Below are positions 7,149 to 15,833 of a stretch of 49,311 bases of DNA, piece by piece. Both the position numbers and the translations under genes were made by a program. The stretch is from Williamwhitmania taraxaci (GTDB lineage Bacteria; Bacteroidota; Bacteroidia; Bacteroidales; Williamwhitmaniaceae). The notes below the pieces were generated by a model. That model saw nothing but the letters and a program-made list of their open reading frames with translations, was not told the origin of the DNA and ran no database searches. Within the stretch, counting starts at the first letter, position 1. Every line of letters begins with the position of its first letter. The stretch is taken from the NCBI RefSeq assembly GCF_900096565.1, contig NZ_FMYP01000024.1, positions 1-49,311 of the forward strand, in the 5' to 3' direction.

Positions 7149-8114
7149 TTGTCTCAAAGCTCAATTTCTTCGTCCGAAAAGCCGGGATTGCATCCCCGCA
7201 ATGCACACCGGTTTTCGTATAATTTTCCGGAGTTGATTGCCTGCTGTAGCGAGTTGGCGCCGTTTGTGTTTGTGAACCCATACGGGAACGAGTCTATCGA
7301 CTTTGCCAACCCTGATGCTGTAAAGGCGCTAAATAAAGCATTGCTGAGCCATTTCTACAATATAAAGAATTGGGATATCCCAGTTAACTATCTCTGTCCG
7401 CCCATTCCGGGTAGAGCCGACTATATTCATTATCTCGCCGATTTGCTCGCCGACTACAACGATGGGATTATTCCTCGAGGCGAGAAGCTGGTGGGACTCG
7501 ATGTAGGCGTGGGGGCCAACTGCGTTTATCCAATCATTGGACGAAAGGAGTATGGCTGGAGTTTTGTAGGTTCCGATATCGATAGTGTTGCCGTAGCGTC
7601 GGCCCAGCGCATCGTCGATTCCAATCCGGTCTTGTCAAACGGGGTTACTATTCGGTTGCAACCATCCTCAAAGGATATCTTTGCAGGGATAATTCAATCG
7701 GGTGAACAGTTCGACTTTACCCTTTGCAATCCGCCATTTCATGCATCACCCGAAGAGGCTGCCGCGGGTAGCGAGCGCAAGCACCGAAACCTTGGGCTAG
7801 ATAGAAAAAGTAAGCCAGTGCTTAACTTTGGTGGGCAAAACAATGAGCTGTGGTGCGAGGGAGGCGAGGAGGCTTTTCTGCGTAGGATGGTGGAGCAGAG
7901 CGCCACGATTTCAACCCAATGCTTCTGGTTTACTTCGCTGGTATCAAAGAGTGCGAGCCTGCCTGCTGTATACAACGCACTTCGTGCTGCCCATGCATGG
8001 GAGGTGCATACCATCGATATGGCGCAAGGGCAAAAGATTAGCCGTATAGTTGCCTGGACTTTCCTGAAGGACGAAGAGCAGGAGAAGTGGTGTAAGAAGC
8101 GCTGGGGACAGTAG
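7149..8114 (+). CDS. rlmF: 23S rRNA (adenine(1618)-N6)-methyltransferase RlmF
   Basis: RlmF methylates N6 of A1618 in 23S rRNA using SAM. The family N-terminus is present ([19 protein letters not shown], then [20 protein letters not shown]), followed by the SAM site [18 protein letters not shown], the acidic strand [15 protein letters not shown] and the catalytic NPPF at residues 194-197, with HASPEEA after it. Length (321) is normal. The start is TTG at 7149: an in-frame stop lies just upstream (ATG TAG) and no ATG occurs before the conserved LHPRN block. It is a single-gene unit with a TATCTTTG promoter, convergent with the lipoprotein gene across a shared terminator. Confidence 0.93.
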   Translation: MSQSSISSSEKPGLHPRNAHRFSYNFPELIACCSELAPFVFVNPYGNESIDFANPDAVKALNKALLSHFYNIKNWDIPVNYLCPPIPGRADYIHYLADLLADYNDGIIPRGEKLVGLDVGVGANCVYPIIGRKEYGWSFVGSDIDSVAVASAQRIVDSNPVLSNGVTIRLQPSSKDIFAGIIQSGEQFDFTLCNPPFHASPEEAAAGSERKHRNLGLDRKSKPVLNFGGQNNELWCEGGEEAFLRRMVEQSATISTQCFWFTSLVSKSASLPAVYNALRAAHAWEVHTIDMAQGQKISRIVAWTFLKDEEQEKWCKKRWGQ

Positions 8115-8227
8115 TTTGCTCTCTGGAATTTGGCGTTTGACTCAGCCTTTCCATATGCACCAGATGGTAATTGAGCGCGGTCTATTTCCTGTCGGCAGTG
8201 GATATTAGTTACAGTTGCGTTGTAAAA

Positions 8228-8255
8228 TAAAAAAAGGGCCGAAGCCCTTTTTTTT
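8228..8255. terminator. Bidirectional intrinsic terminator between rlmF and lipoprotein gene
   Basis: A-run, GGGC (8236-8239), CGAA tetraloop, GCCC (8244-8247), T-run. Flanking A and T tracts make it work on both strands, as expected between convergent genes. Confidence 0.85.
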
Positions 8256-8272
8256 ATTTGTTGTCAGTTCTT

Positions 8273-8839
8273 TTATTTTTTCTTCTTCTTGCTGGTCTCA
8301 TCAAGGAATGACACATCTCCAGCAAAAGATCCGGAAAGCTTTTTACCCAATATTGTTTTGCAATCGATGGTTGCAATAATCCCGGAGCCATTTGTTGTAA
8401 ATACAACAGTTCCGGAGGTAATGGTATCACTCAATACAGAACTGTCCGTTTGGAAGTTGAGGCTGTCATAAAATACACCATATACAATATTTTGTATTCC
8501 ATTGTCTTGGCTCAGTCTTCCGAACTTATAAATGCCGGGACAAGGCGAAAGTTTGTTTCTGGATTCGAGCGAAAAATAAATGAAATTACCTATCCCTATC
8601 GCGGTGTCCTTTGTTACTTTAATTTCGGACGAAAGCATCATGAAGTCAAAATCGTAGGTGGTATCGTTGGATTCTTGAACACCAAAATCCACAAAGAAGG
8701 CTTGGGTGAATTTGTAAGTAGTGTCGTTATAGTATATATTTCCACGAACGGGAATGCTGTTGTCGTCTTTGCTGCAACCGGTTGCTAGGGCTCCTACTAA
8801 TACAACTGCTATAAGTAAATTTAAATAGCTGCGATTCAT
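8273..8839 (-). CDS. Hypothetical lipoprotein (188 aa)
   Basis: The N-terminus is a lipoprotein signal peptide with lipobox LATGC (Cys22) followed by SKDD. The acidic residues after the Cys are not the usual Bacteroidota surface-export pattern, so the protein may stay on the periplasmic face. The rest is beta-rich with many Thr-Tyr pairs (IYYNDTTYKFTQAF, DTTYDFDFMML), reminiscent of small single-domain Bacteroidota lipoproteins of unknown function, and ends in a Lys run (SKKKKK). I do not recognise a specific family. It stands alone, sharing a bidirectional terminator with rlmF. Confidence 0.8.
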   Translation of the reverse strand: MNRSYLNLLIAVVLVGALATGCSKDDNSIPVRGNIYYNDTTYKFTQAFFVDFGVQESNDTTYDFDFMMLSSEIKVTKDTAIGIGNFIYFSLESRNKLSPCPGIYKFGRLSQDNGIQNIVYGVFYDSLNFQTDSSVLSDTITSGTVVFTTNGSGIIATIDCKTILGKKLSGSFAGDVSFLDETSKKKKK

Positions 8840-9162
8840 AATTATCTTAAGTAAAAGAGATCATACCTACTCGTAAAGCTTTTCGGTAACCGCTTGCTGA
8901 TAAAACCTAAATGCAATCTAAAACTAAAGTAAAGGTAATATATTAGTTTTAATTCTTACCGTATTTTTTAATGTGGGAGGATGTTCTTCTTCATTTCAAT
9001 GGTTTTACTACGAATTAGGTTCGTAAATTGTTTCGCATTAGTCTGTTCATTCTGTAATTATTTAACCAATTGGTATTAAATCGGTTTAATTACACTTTGT
9101 GGCTCGATTATTTGCAGGGAGTTCGTTGCTGTGCTTATCTTTGGTTTTTAAAAATTTGATAT
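8840..9162. other. Divergent intergenic region with promoter
   Basis: An AT-rich stretch between the divergent lipoprotein and monooxygenase genes. I see only the -7 box TATCTTTG at 9136-9143 for the rightward gene and a weak inverted repeat TTAAATCGGTTTAA near 9076. No coding potential is seen. Confidence 0.5.
9136..9143 (+). promoter_or_regulatory. -7 box TATCTTTG upstream of the ABM-fold gene
   Basis: TATCTTTG lies 20 nt before the ATG at 9163, giving a very short leader. Confidence 0.55.
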
Positions 9163-9462
9163 ATGGTTCAGGTTATCGTATTTTATTCAGTTCTGCCAAT
9201 CTTCGAGTCACCCTATACTACTCTGTTTTCGAAGGTAAGGGAAAATGTGCTAAAGGAGGATGGATGCATTCAGTATGAACTTTTCGTCTCCCCCTTTAAT
9301 CCGCTTCGCTTTTGTTTGGTGGAAAAATGGGTTTCGCAAACAGCGCTCGATGCTCACCTTACCACTAATCATATGGCCGATTACTTCGCACAGAGTCGTG
9401 ACTTCTTTACCGACAAACCAATAATTGAGATTAAGGATATTGTGAACGAAAGATACCTTTAG
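9163..9462 (+). CDS. ABM/YgiN-like putative quinol monooxygenase
   Basis: The 99-residue product has the antibiotic-biosynthesis monooxygenase (ABM, dimeric alpha/beta ferredoxin-like) layout: a first strand VQVIVFYSVLPI, a helix ending FSKVRENVLKEDGCIQYELF, the strand RFCLVEKWVSQTALDAHLTT with the family EKW..Q.ALDAHL signature, and NHMADYF. Relatives such as E. coli YgiN oxidise quinols, while others act in polyketide biosynthesis. The substrate cannot be read from sequence. The likely cellular role is redox housekeeping in the cytosol. It lies just upstream of a zinc-ribbon membrane protein, 33 nt apart, so the two may be co-transcribed. Confidence 0.85.
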   Translation: MVQVIVFYSVLPIFESPYTTLFSKVRENVLKEDGCIQYELFVSPFNPLRFCLVEKWVSQTALDAHLTTNHMADYFAQSRDFFTDKPIIEIKDIVNERYL

Positions 9463-9495
9463 TTATTGATGTTTTAATTCATAATAGTATTGAGT

Positions 9496-9852
9496 ATGCC
9501 AATCAAAACTACGCAGCCACCGCAAGAGGTGTTTGTTTGCCCATCGTGTCATAAGAAATTGACATTTAGCAAGGTAATGTATGTTGCTAAGGATTCGAAG
9601 GTGATTTGCAACCATTGTAATGTCGTGTTAACACCCGGAAATATAAACACAGGAGCCTTATACATTGGGGTGATGTTATTAACGGTCGTTTTTGGCTTTT
9701 TTCTATCTATGCTTCTTCAGCCTATTGTGTTTCCGGAGTCTCGTTTTATGGGTCGCATAATGCTGTATTTTCCAATAATGGTTGGGGTGTACACTTTGTT
9801 GGCATACATCATGTTTTATCGGAAGATTTGGTTCAAGAAGCGTGAAAGCTAG
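9496..9852 (+). CDS. Zinc-ribbon membrane protein (118 aa)
   Basis: Begins MPIKTTQPPQEVFVCPSCHK. CPSC and CNHC (two CxxC pairs about 25 residues apart) form a zinc ribbon. Two hydrophobic segments follow (LYIGVMLLTVVFGFFLSMLL and MLYFPIMVGVYTLLAYIMFY), and the protein ends with a basic tail (RKIWFKKRES). The ribbon is therefore probably cytosolic on a two-helix membrane anchor. A TTG two codons upstream (9490) could also start, but the ATG at 9496 is preferred. I do not recognise a named family. It is possibly in one unit with the ABM-fold gene. Confidence 0.7.
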   Translation: MPIKTTQPPQEVFVCPSCHKKLTFSKVMYVAKDSKVICNHCNVVLTPGNINTGALYIGVMLLTVVFGFFLSMLLQPIVFPESRFMGRIMLYFPIMVGVYTLLAYIMFYRKIWFKKRES

Positions 9853-9939
9853 GAGGCGATATCTCCAACTGTCTACTTCAGTCTTCGGACTTAATCTCAT
9901 CTAACTTCGGTTTAACTTTCGATTAACCTCTGTAATCGC

Positions 9940-9947
9940 TACATTTG
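9940..9947 (+). promoter_or_regulatory. -7 box TACATTTG of the molybdenum-cofactor operon
   Basis: TACATTTG matches TAnnTTTG, 21 nt before the moeA start. No Moco riboswitch-like structure was evident in the 115-nt gap upstream, which is too short for one. Confidence 0.55.
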
Positions 9948-9967
9948 GCTTTTTAATCCTCTCAAAA

Positions 9968-11146
9968 ATGATAACCTTCGATTCCGCATTCGATATAGTT
10001 CTCAGCTACGTAAAACCTCTAACCGCGGAGGTGGTTGATCTATACTCCGCTTTGGGGCGAGTTTTAGCGGAGCCAATAGTCTCGGACATGGATATGCCCC
10101 CCTTCGATAAGTCGGCGGTGGATGGCTATGCCTGTCGAAAATCGGATATGGCGAATCTTCTCGAGGTTCTGGAGGTGATTGCGGCCGGACAGGTGCCTAC
10201 AAAAAACATTGGAGAGAATCAGTGCACTAAGATTATGACCGGTGCAATGCTTCCAGTTGGTGCCGATTGTGTTTTGATGGTTGAGGATACCGAGCAGGTC
10301 GGTTGTAAGCATATAAAGTATAAAAGCACTAGTGTAAAAAATAATATTTGCCTGTTGGGCGAAGATGTTCGCGAAAAGGATGTAGTGATTACTCCGGGTG
10401 TAGTTATCCAGCCTCAGCATATTGCGGTGTTTGCCGCTTTGGGGTATGCGCAGGTTAAGGTGTTTCGAAAACCAGTGGTTGCCATTCTCAGTACCGGCGA
10501 CGAACTGGTTGAGCCGTCGCAGAAACCCGGGGTGGGCCAAATCCGAAACAGCAACGGTCATCAGCTGGTGGCACAGGTTATTCGTGCCGGTGGAATTCCC
10601 AACTACATGGGAATTGTGGAAGATACCGAACGAGCTACCTTTGATGCCATAAAGAAAGCGTTGGAGTCGAGCGATATTTTGCTGCTTACCGGTGGCGTTT
10701 CCATGGGCGACTTCGATTTTGTGCCCTCAGTGCTTATCCGCTGCGGCGTAGAGTTGCTGTTCGATAGCGTGGCCGTTCAACCGGGAAAGCCAACAACCTT
10801 TGGCAAAACCGATCAAGGCAAGCTGGTGTTTGGGTTACCAGGAAACCCGGTGTCGTCGTTCACTCAGTTTGAATTACTGGTAAGGCCCGCGATGCACTCC
10901 ATGATGGGTGGATTGGCAAAATTGTCTGTCGAGAAACGAACGCTTGCCGTCGATTATCACCGAAAGCGAACCGATAGATTGGCGTTTATTCCAATTGTAT
11001 TAACCGAGAGTGGTGAGGTTAATCTCGCCGAATATCATGGCTCGGCACACATTTTCTCTCTGCCAAATGCGCATGGAATTATGGCTGTTCCGCTTGGCGT
11101 TAGCGATTTAAAAAAAGGAGACAAGGTAGATGTACGATCCATATAA
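9968..11146 (+). CDS. moeA: Molybdopterin molybdenumtransferase MoeA
   Basis: MoeA inserts molybdate into adenylylated molybdopterin, the last general step of molybdenum-cofactor synthesis. Landmarks in order: YSALGRVLAEPIVSDMDMPP (domain I), DKSAVDGYA, GAMLPVGADCVLMVED, then the MogA-like domain with AILSTGDELVEPSQKPGVGQ, LLLTGGVSMGDFDFVPSVL and FGLPGNPVSSFTQFELLVRP, and a C-terminal beta-barrel domain. Length 392 is normal. It leads the operon, and its last 17 nt overlap the start of moaA in another frame, implying coupled translation. moaD, moaE and moeB are not in this window. Confidence 0.95.
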   Translation: MITFDSAFDIVLSYVKPLTAEVVDLYSALGRVLAEPIVSDMDMPPFDKSAVDGYACRKSDMANLLEVLEVIAAGQVPTKNIGENQCTKIMTGAMLPVGADCVLMVEDTEQVGCKHIKYKSTSVKNNICLLGEDVREKDVVITPGVVIQPQHIAVFAALGYAQVKVFRKPVVAILSTGDELVEPSQKPGVGQIRNSNGHQLVAQVIRAGGIPNYMGIVEDTERATFDAIKKALESSDILLLTGGVSMGDFDFVPSVLIRCGVELLFDSVAVQPGKPTTFGKTDQGKLVFGLPGNPVSSFTQFELLVRPAMHSMMGGLAKLSVEKRTLAVDYHRKRTDRLAFIPIVLTESGEVNLAEYHGSAHIFSLPNAHGIMAVPLGVSDLKKGDKVDVRSI

Positions 11147-11930
11147 TAGAAATATCTCATACCTGCGCATCTCGGTTACCGATAGGTGTAACCTTCGATG
11201 CCAATACTGCATGCCGGAGGAAGGTGTGGCAATGCTGCCGCATGCCGAGATTCTCACCTTCGACGAAATTGTGGAGGTGGTTAAGTTCGCTGTTGCCCTT
11301 GGAGTTTATAAGATACGTTTGACCGGAGGCGAGCCGTTGGTTCGTCGCGGTATTGTCGACTTGGTTCGAATGATTGCAGGGGTCAATGGAATTACCGATT
11401 TAGCGATGACCACCAATGGGATATTGCTATCGGAGTTTGCAAAGGATCTCAAGAATGCCGGATTGAATCGGGTGAATGTCAGCCTTGATACGTTGAATCC
11501 GGATCATTTTCGCGAGATAACACGAGGTGGAGATATTCAGAAGGTTTTTGATGGTATTAAAGCAGCCAAGGCGGTGGGCCTATCACCCATAAAGTTGAAC
11601 GCCGTGGTAAAGGGTCATTCCCGCACCGATGATGCTGATTTGCTCCGTAAATTTGCTTCGGATAATGGGTTGGAGGTTCGATTTATAAAGCAAATGAGCC
11701 TGGAGGATGGCAGCTTTTCTGTGGTGGAAGGTGGCGAGGGAGGCGATTGTAACTTCTGTAACCGCATTCGGCTTACGGCTAATGGCTTTGTTAAGCCCTG
11801 TCTCTTCAATAACTTGGGGTATAGCGTAAGAGAACTTGGACCTCGCGAGGCGCTTTACAGTGCCATCCGCAATAAACCCGAGAGCGGAACAACTAATACC
11901 AGCGGAGAGTTTTATAATATTGGAGGATAA
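11130..11930 (+). CDS. moaA: GTP 3',8-cyclase MoaA, short form
   Basis: A radical-SAM enzyme that, with MoaC, converts GTP to cyclic pyranopterin monophosphate. The N-terminal cluster motif is TDRCNLRCQYCMPEEG, followed by RLTGGEPLVRRGI and NVSLDTLNPDHFREIT. The second cluster is present as CNFCNRIRLTANGFVKPCLF, and the protein ends in the catalytic GG (EFYNIGG). At 266 residues it is about 60 shorter than E. coli MoaA: the segment between FIKQMSLEDG and the second cluster is reduced to a short VVEGGEGGD linker. All known essential motifs survive, so this is a compact variant rather than a broken gene. Its start overlaps moeA by 17 nt. Confidence 0.92.
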   Translation: MYDPYNRNISYLRISVTDRCNLRCQYCMPEEGVAMLPHAEILTFDEIVEVVKFAVALGVYKIRLTGGEPLVRRGIVDLVRMIAGVNGITDLAMTTNGILLSEFAKDLKNAGLNRVNVSLDTLNPDHFREITRGGDIQKVFDGIKAAKAVGLSPIKLNAVVKGHSRTDDADLLRKFASDNGLEVRFIKQMSLEDGSFSVVEGGEGGDCNFCNRIRLTANGFVKPCLFNNLGYSVRELGPREALYSAIRNKPESGTTNTSGEFYNIGG

Positions 11931-11940
11931 TAAAAAAGAT

Positions 11941-12050
11941 AAAACACAGAGGCACAGAAATCACGAGAAGAAAATTCAAGTATAGTATTCAATAAGTATA
12001 GCTTTGTTCGGTATCTTTTCGTAAAGATTTTCTCCGTGTCTTCATGGTTA
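11941..12050. repeat. Intergenic inverted-repeat element of the CACAGAG type
   Basis: Left arm ACACAGAGGCACAGAAAT (from 11944) and right arm, read on the complement, ACCATGAAGACACGGAGAAA (to about 12048) are similar inverted copies, with an AT-rich middle. Such A/C/G-biased CACAGA repeats are scattered between genes in many Bacteroidota. A related one lies at 15749. It fills the moaA-moaC gap without a visible promoter or terminator. Confidence 0.5.
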
Positions 12051-12077
12051 TTAGTTTTAATTTGAGAGGAAGCAAAT

Positions 12078-12527
12078 ATGAGTCTATCACATATCGACGA
12101 CAAGGGCAAGGCCAACATGGTGGACGTGGGGCACAAACCCCAGCAAATACGCGAGGCGAAAGCCATTGGCTTTATTCATCTAAACAAAGAGGCCATTAGC
12201 CAAGTGCTTGAGAACTGCAACAAAAAGGGCGACGTGCTTACTGTGGCCGAGATTGCGGGCATTCAGGCGGCCAAGCGCACGTCCGATCTTATTCCACTTT
12301 GCCACACGCTGTTGCTTACCAAGGTAGATGTAACGGCGACTTTAATGGAGACGGGTGTTGAGGTTGCCAGCCTTGCTCGGTGTATTGGGCAGACTGGTGT
12401 GGAGATGGAGGCTCTTATGGGTGCCAGTGTGGCGCTGCTCACCATTTACGATATGTGCAAAGCGGTAGATAAGACAATGGTAATTGAAAATGTGCACCTT
12501 GTTGAAAAAACAAAGATAGATTTGTAA
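12078..12527 (+). CDS. moaC: Cyclic pyranopterin monophosphate synthase MoaC
   Basis: MoaC acts after MoaA to form cyclic pyranopterin monophosphate. The 149-residue protein starts with LSHIDDKGKANMVDVGHKP and has the signatures AGIQAAKRTSDLIPLCHTLL, TGVEMEALMGASVALLTIYDMCKAVDK (active-site Lys and Asp in the DMCKAVDK helix) and the terminal VHLVEKTKIDL. Length and motifs are normal. It lies 147 nt after moaA, separated by a repeat element, and 39 nt before the MOSC-MogA fusion, in the same direction. Confidence 0.95.
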   Translation: MSLSHIDDKGKANMVDVGHKPQQIREAKAIGFIHLNKEAISQVLENCNKKGDVLTVAEIAGIQAAKRTSDLIPLCHTLLLTKVDVTATLMETGVEVASLARCIGQTGVEMEALMGASVALLTIYDMCKAVDKTMVIENVHLVEKTKIDL

Positions 12528-12566
12528 TGTTCCAATCGTTCCAACCAGAACCATAATATACCAAGC

Positions 12567-13511
12567 ATGATGGTTAAGAAAACAGAGTTGAAGGTAATTT
12601 CGGTAAATATCTCCAAAAAAAAGGGCGAGATAAAGTTGCCCGTATCTAAGATTGTGCTCAACGCACAGGGTGTAGTGGGCGATGCCCACGCCGGTGATTG
12701 GCACCGACAGGTTAGCATACTAGGAAAGGAGAGCTTCGACGCATTCCAAAAACAAGCTGGACGCATGCCCGCTTGGGGCGAGTTCGCCGAGAACATCACC
12801 ACCGAGGGTATGGAGGTTTTTAAGACCCATCCCGGCGACAGGTTTACCTGCGGCAAGGTTGTGCTGGAGGTAACCCAGATAGGTAAGAAGTGCCACGGCG
12901 ATGGTTGCGCTATATTCCGTGAGGTTGGTTCGTGCGTTATGCCCAAGGAGGGGATTTTTACAAGGGTTATCCATGCCGGAACAATTCTGCCAGGCGATAT
13001 CCTTGAGTTTAGCCCTAAGGTTTATAAGGCGCTAGTGGTTACCCTTAGCGAGAGGGCAAGCAGCGGAGTTTATGAGGATCTTAGTGGACCTGCAGTTATA
13101 AAGCAGCTGGAATCTTACTTCTCGGCACTGGGGCTTTCGCATGATGTCGATTATCGATTAATTCCCGATAATGAGCAACTTCTTCGTGAAGTCCTCACCA
13201 AGGCCAAAAATGACGAGGTTAGCGTGGTAATTACAACCGGTGGAACAGGTGTGGGCCCCCGTGATATTACCCCCGAGGTTGTAAGTAGCCTGCTCGATAA
13301 GGAGATTCCGGGAATCATGGAGATGATACGCCTAAAGTATGGCGCCGAAAAGCCCAATGCACTGCTCAGCCGTGGCGTTGCCGGATTGATGGGCGAAACC
13401 TTTGTGTATACCCTCCCGGGTAGCGTTAAGGCCGTAAATGAGTATATGGACGAAATCACCAAAACACTTCACCATCTCTTTATTATGAGGATGGGGATTG
13501 ATGCGCATTAG
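12567..13511 (+). CDS. MOSC domain fused to MogA/MoaB-type molybdopterin adenylyltransferase
   Basis: Two domains. Residues 1 to about 150 are a MOSC domain (GVVGDAHAGDWHRQVSILGK, AGRMPAWGEFAENITTEG, KKCHGDGCAIFREVG, with the Cys that may hold sulfur). About 152-314 is a MogA/MoaB-like domain (KALVVTLSERASSGVYEDLS, VVITTGGTGVGPRDITPEVV, ALLSRGVAGLMGETFVYTLP). MogA adenylylates molybdopterin before MoeA inserts the metal. The MOSC part may handle sulfur transfer or bind the cofactor. Fusion of the two is known in several bacteria. It is the last gene of the Moco operon. A second Met one codon downstream could be the start. Confidence 0.9.
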   Translation: MMVKKTELKVISVNISKKKGEIKLPVSKIVLNAQGVVGDAHAGDWHRQVSILGKESFDAFQKQAGRMPAWGEFAENITTEGMEVFKTHPGDRFTCGKVVLEVTQIGKKCHGDGCAIFREVGSCVMPKEGIFTRVIHAGTILPGDILEFSPKVYKALVVTLSERASSGVYEDLSGPAVIKQLESYFSALGLSHDVDYRLIPDNEQLLREVLTKAKNDEVSVVITTGGTGVGPRDITPEVVSSLLDKEIPGIMEMIRLKYGAEKPNALLSRGVAGLMGETFVYTLPGSVKAVNEYMDEITKTLHHLFIMRMGIDAH

Positions 13512-13784
13512 GTGTATCTACTCATGGATGTATAGTAATTGCTAATCTGGCAGTATTGTTCTAATGTAATTCGTTAATGGTCTCACTTTTATTCGCAAAG
13601 GATATACTAAATGCTCCTTTGTGGTATTTATATGCCTTTGTGCGGTAAGGAGGCTGCTCATTGGCTTCCCCATTCCCCGGAATAAGGAATTTTGTGATAG
13701 TTGTAAACTGAATAGTATTATTTCTTGCCCATACCACTAATATATGGTTCACTAGGGCAATGGTTAATTGAAGGATATACTTGC

Positions 13785-15590
13785 ATGAAAAAAGGAATTG
13801 TAGTTGGTTTTGTTCTACTGGTGAATCTGGGTTATGCTCAAACCATCGTTAAGGATACAGTTAGTCTCGATGAGGTGGTTATCACTGGTTCGAAAATTGA
13901 AATTTCCAGAAAGCTTGTCCCTATGTCTCTTTCACAAATTTCGAGACAGGATATTGAAAACAGCGGACAGATCAATGTTTTGTCGGCAATGAATAGTTAT
14001 GCCCCCGGAGTTTTCGTTACGGAACGAAATTTATTGGGGTTTGGGGTTTCTACGGGTGGTTCGGGTTCAATCACTATTCGGGGAGTAAGTGGTTCGCCCA
14101 ATACCGATGTTTTAGTCTTAATTGATGGACATCCACAGTATCAGGGAATCTTTGGACATCCATTGCCCGATGCTTATGTGGCTTCTGATGTCGAAAAGGT
14201 AGAGATTATTCGTGGGCCTGCATCCATTCTGTATGGTTCAAATGCAATGGCCGGCGTAGTGAATATTATTACGAAAAAGCAGCGCGAAGATGGGGTAACG
14301 TTAAATTTAGGCGCAGCCTATGGTTCGTATAATACTCAGAAGTATTACGGAACTGTCGGCTATAAAAAGAAAAAGTTAAGCCTGTTTGCCTCGGCCAATC
14401 ACGACCAAACCGATGGGATTCGCTCAAATACCGATTTTGTTATTACCAATAGCTTTACTAAAATCGGATATCAAATCAATCGTCATTTCGATGTTTATGC
14501 CGATTTAAGTCTGGCGAAGTTTAACGCCAATGATAACGGACCCGATTTTAAACCTGCTCCTTTTAATATCGATATTACTAGAGGGAAAACCTCCTTGTCG
14601 GTCGAAAACAGGTTTGATAAATCATCGGGAGCACTCAAAGTTTATCACAATTTTGGAACACACGATTTATCCGACGGATGGCATTCCACCGATCGAAACA
14701 GTGGAGTAATGCTCTATCAAACCTTACGCGTATTCGCCAAATCAAGCATAACCTCCGGTGTCGATTTTAAGCAATACGGTGGGAAAGGAAATAGTGGTAA
14801 GGCAAAGGATATGCTTAAAACCGTAAATGAGTTGGCTTTTTACACCTATGCACAACAAACTTTATTTGAGAAGGTTACTTTTAGCGCAGGTTTGCGCATC
14901 GAGAATAGTTCAGCTTATGGGAATGAACTAATACCCATGGCAGGATTCTCCTACAATCCGACAGGAAACACAACCTTTAAAGGTTCTATTTCAAAAGGTT
15001 TTCGTAGTCCAACCATTATGGAACTCTATTTCTTTGCTCCAAACCCCGAGTTACAACCGGAGAGGATGATCAGCTATGAAATTAGCTGGCTGCAAACATT
15101 TTTCAGTAAGCGGTTGAATGTAGAGTTGACCGCATACGTGGAAAAAGGCAATAACTTGATCCAAGTAGTTGGGCAATTTCCAAATGTTAAAAGGGAAAAT
15201 GTGGAAACCTTTTCAAATCAAGGTATCGAGTTTTCTGCTACCTATCGCTTCACACATAATTTGTCGCTTAGTGCAAACTACAGCTTTCTCGATTTAGATA
15301 AACCTGTTGTTGCAGCACCACGCCAGCAAGTTAACTGTAGCGTAAATTACCGATATAAGATTTGGACGGTAAATGTATCAACACAGCATATCGAAAAACT
15401 ATACACTTCCACTACACCCGAAATTACTGCGAATTACACCCTTCTAAACTCAAGGGTGTCAGTAAACCCGGTCAAGAATATTGATGTTTTTGTGTCGGGG
15501 AATAACTTGTTAAACCAGAAATATGAAATCAATCATGGCTATCTAATGCCTGGGATATATTATAATGTAGGGCTAAATCTGCGCTTTTAA
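13785..15590 (+). CDS. TonB-dependent outer-membrane receptor
   Basis: Starts at MKKGIVVGFVLLVNLGYAQ (signal peptide). The longer reading from 13725 adds 20 residues before this peptide and is unlikely. A short linker DTVSLDEVVITGSK leads into the plug domain (SGQINVLSAMNSYAPGVFV, ITIRGVSGSPNTDVLVLIDG, VEKVEIIRGPASILYGSNAM, AGVVNIITKK), followed by a beta-barrel ending YNVGLNLRF. At 601 residues it lacks the N-terminal CarboxypepD-like domain of SusC proteins, so it belongs with siderophore, cobalamin or metal receptors. The ligand is unknown. Position after the Moco operon could suggest molybdate or metal uptake, but no operon link is proved. Confidence 0.9.
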   Translation: MKKGIVVGFVLLVNLGYAQTIVKDTVSLDEVVITGSKIEISRKLVPMSLSQISRQDIENSGQINVLSAMNSYAPGVFVTERNLLGFGVSTGGSGSITIRGVSGSPNTDVLVLIDGHPQYQGIFGHPLPDAYVASDVEKVEIIRGPASILYGSNAMAGVVNIITKKQREDGVTLNLGAAYGSYNTQKYYGTVGYKKKKLSLFASANHDQTDGIRSNTDFVITNSFTKIGYQINRHFDVYADLSLAKFNANDNGPDFKPAPFNIDITRGKTSLSVENRFDKSSGALKVYHNFGTHDLSDGWHSTDRNSGVMLYQTLRVFAKSSITSGVDFKQYGGKGNSGKAKDMLKTVNELAFYTYAQQTLFEKVTFSAGLRIENSSAYGNELIPMAGFSYNPTGNTTFKGSISKGFRSPTIMELYFFAPNPELQPERMISYEISWLQTFFSKRLNVELTAYVEKGNNLIQVVGQFPNVKRENVETFSNQGIEFSATYRFTHNLSLSANYSFLDLDKPVVAAPRQQVNCSVNYRYKIWTVNVSTQHIEKLYTSTTPEITANYTLLNSRVSVNPVKNIDVFVSGNNLLNQKYEINHGYLMPGIYYNVGLNLRF

Positions 15591-15748
15591 CATAACCGCT
15601 TTTCTATCTGTAATCAATACTTAAATCTCCCCTATCAATAGAGGCGACTTGAGATACACGTTTTTATAAGCTAAATGAGCTGGAACGAAATGTTACTCTA
15701 GCCGAGTATCAGGCTTTAGCTGGCTTGGGAGAGCGGTAATGCTTTTTT

Positions 15749-15820
15749 AACCACAGATGAGCGCAGATTTACACAGAGAAGAAAAAATCTGTGAGAATCT
15801 GTGAAATCTGAGGTGAATTT
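15749..15820. repeat. CACAGA-type intergenic repeat
   Basis: AACCACAGATGAGCGCAGAT, TACACAGAGAAG and two copies of AATCTGTGA form a low-complexity repeat resembling the one at 11941-12050. It sits between the convergent TonB receptor and topB genes. Confidence 0.45.
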
Positions 15821-15833
15821 ATATTCTCAATGG

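Noticed and set aside
9853-9967. Moco riboswitch before moeA
   Set aside because: The gap is only 115 nt, has a -7 box near the start and lacks the paired arms of the Moco motif.
10064-10561. 165-residue antisense frame inside moeA
   Set aside because: Shadow of a strongly conserved moeA; no recognisable motif.
11130-11930. moaA disrupted by deletion
   Set aside because: Both cluster motifs and the terminal GG are intact and in frame; a compact variant fits better.
12446-12946. 166-residue minus-strand frame across moaC and the MOSC-MogA gene
   Set aside because: Overlaps two well-supported genes on the opposite strand.
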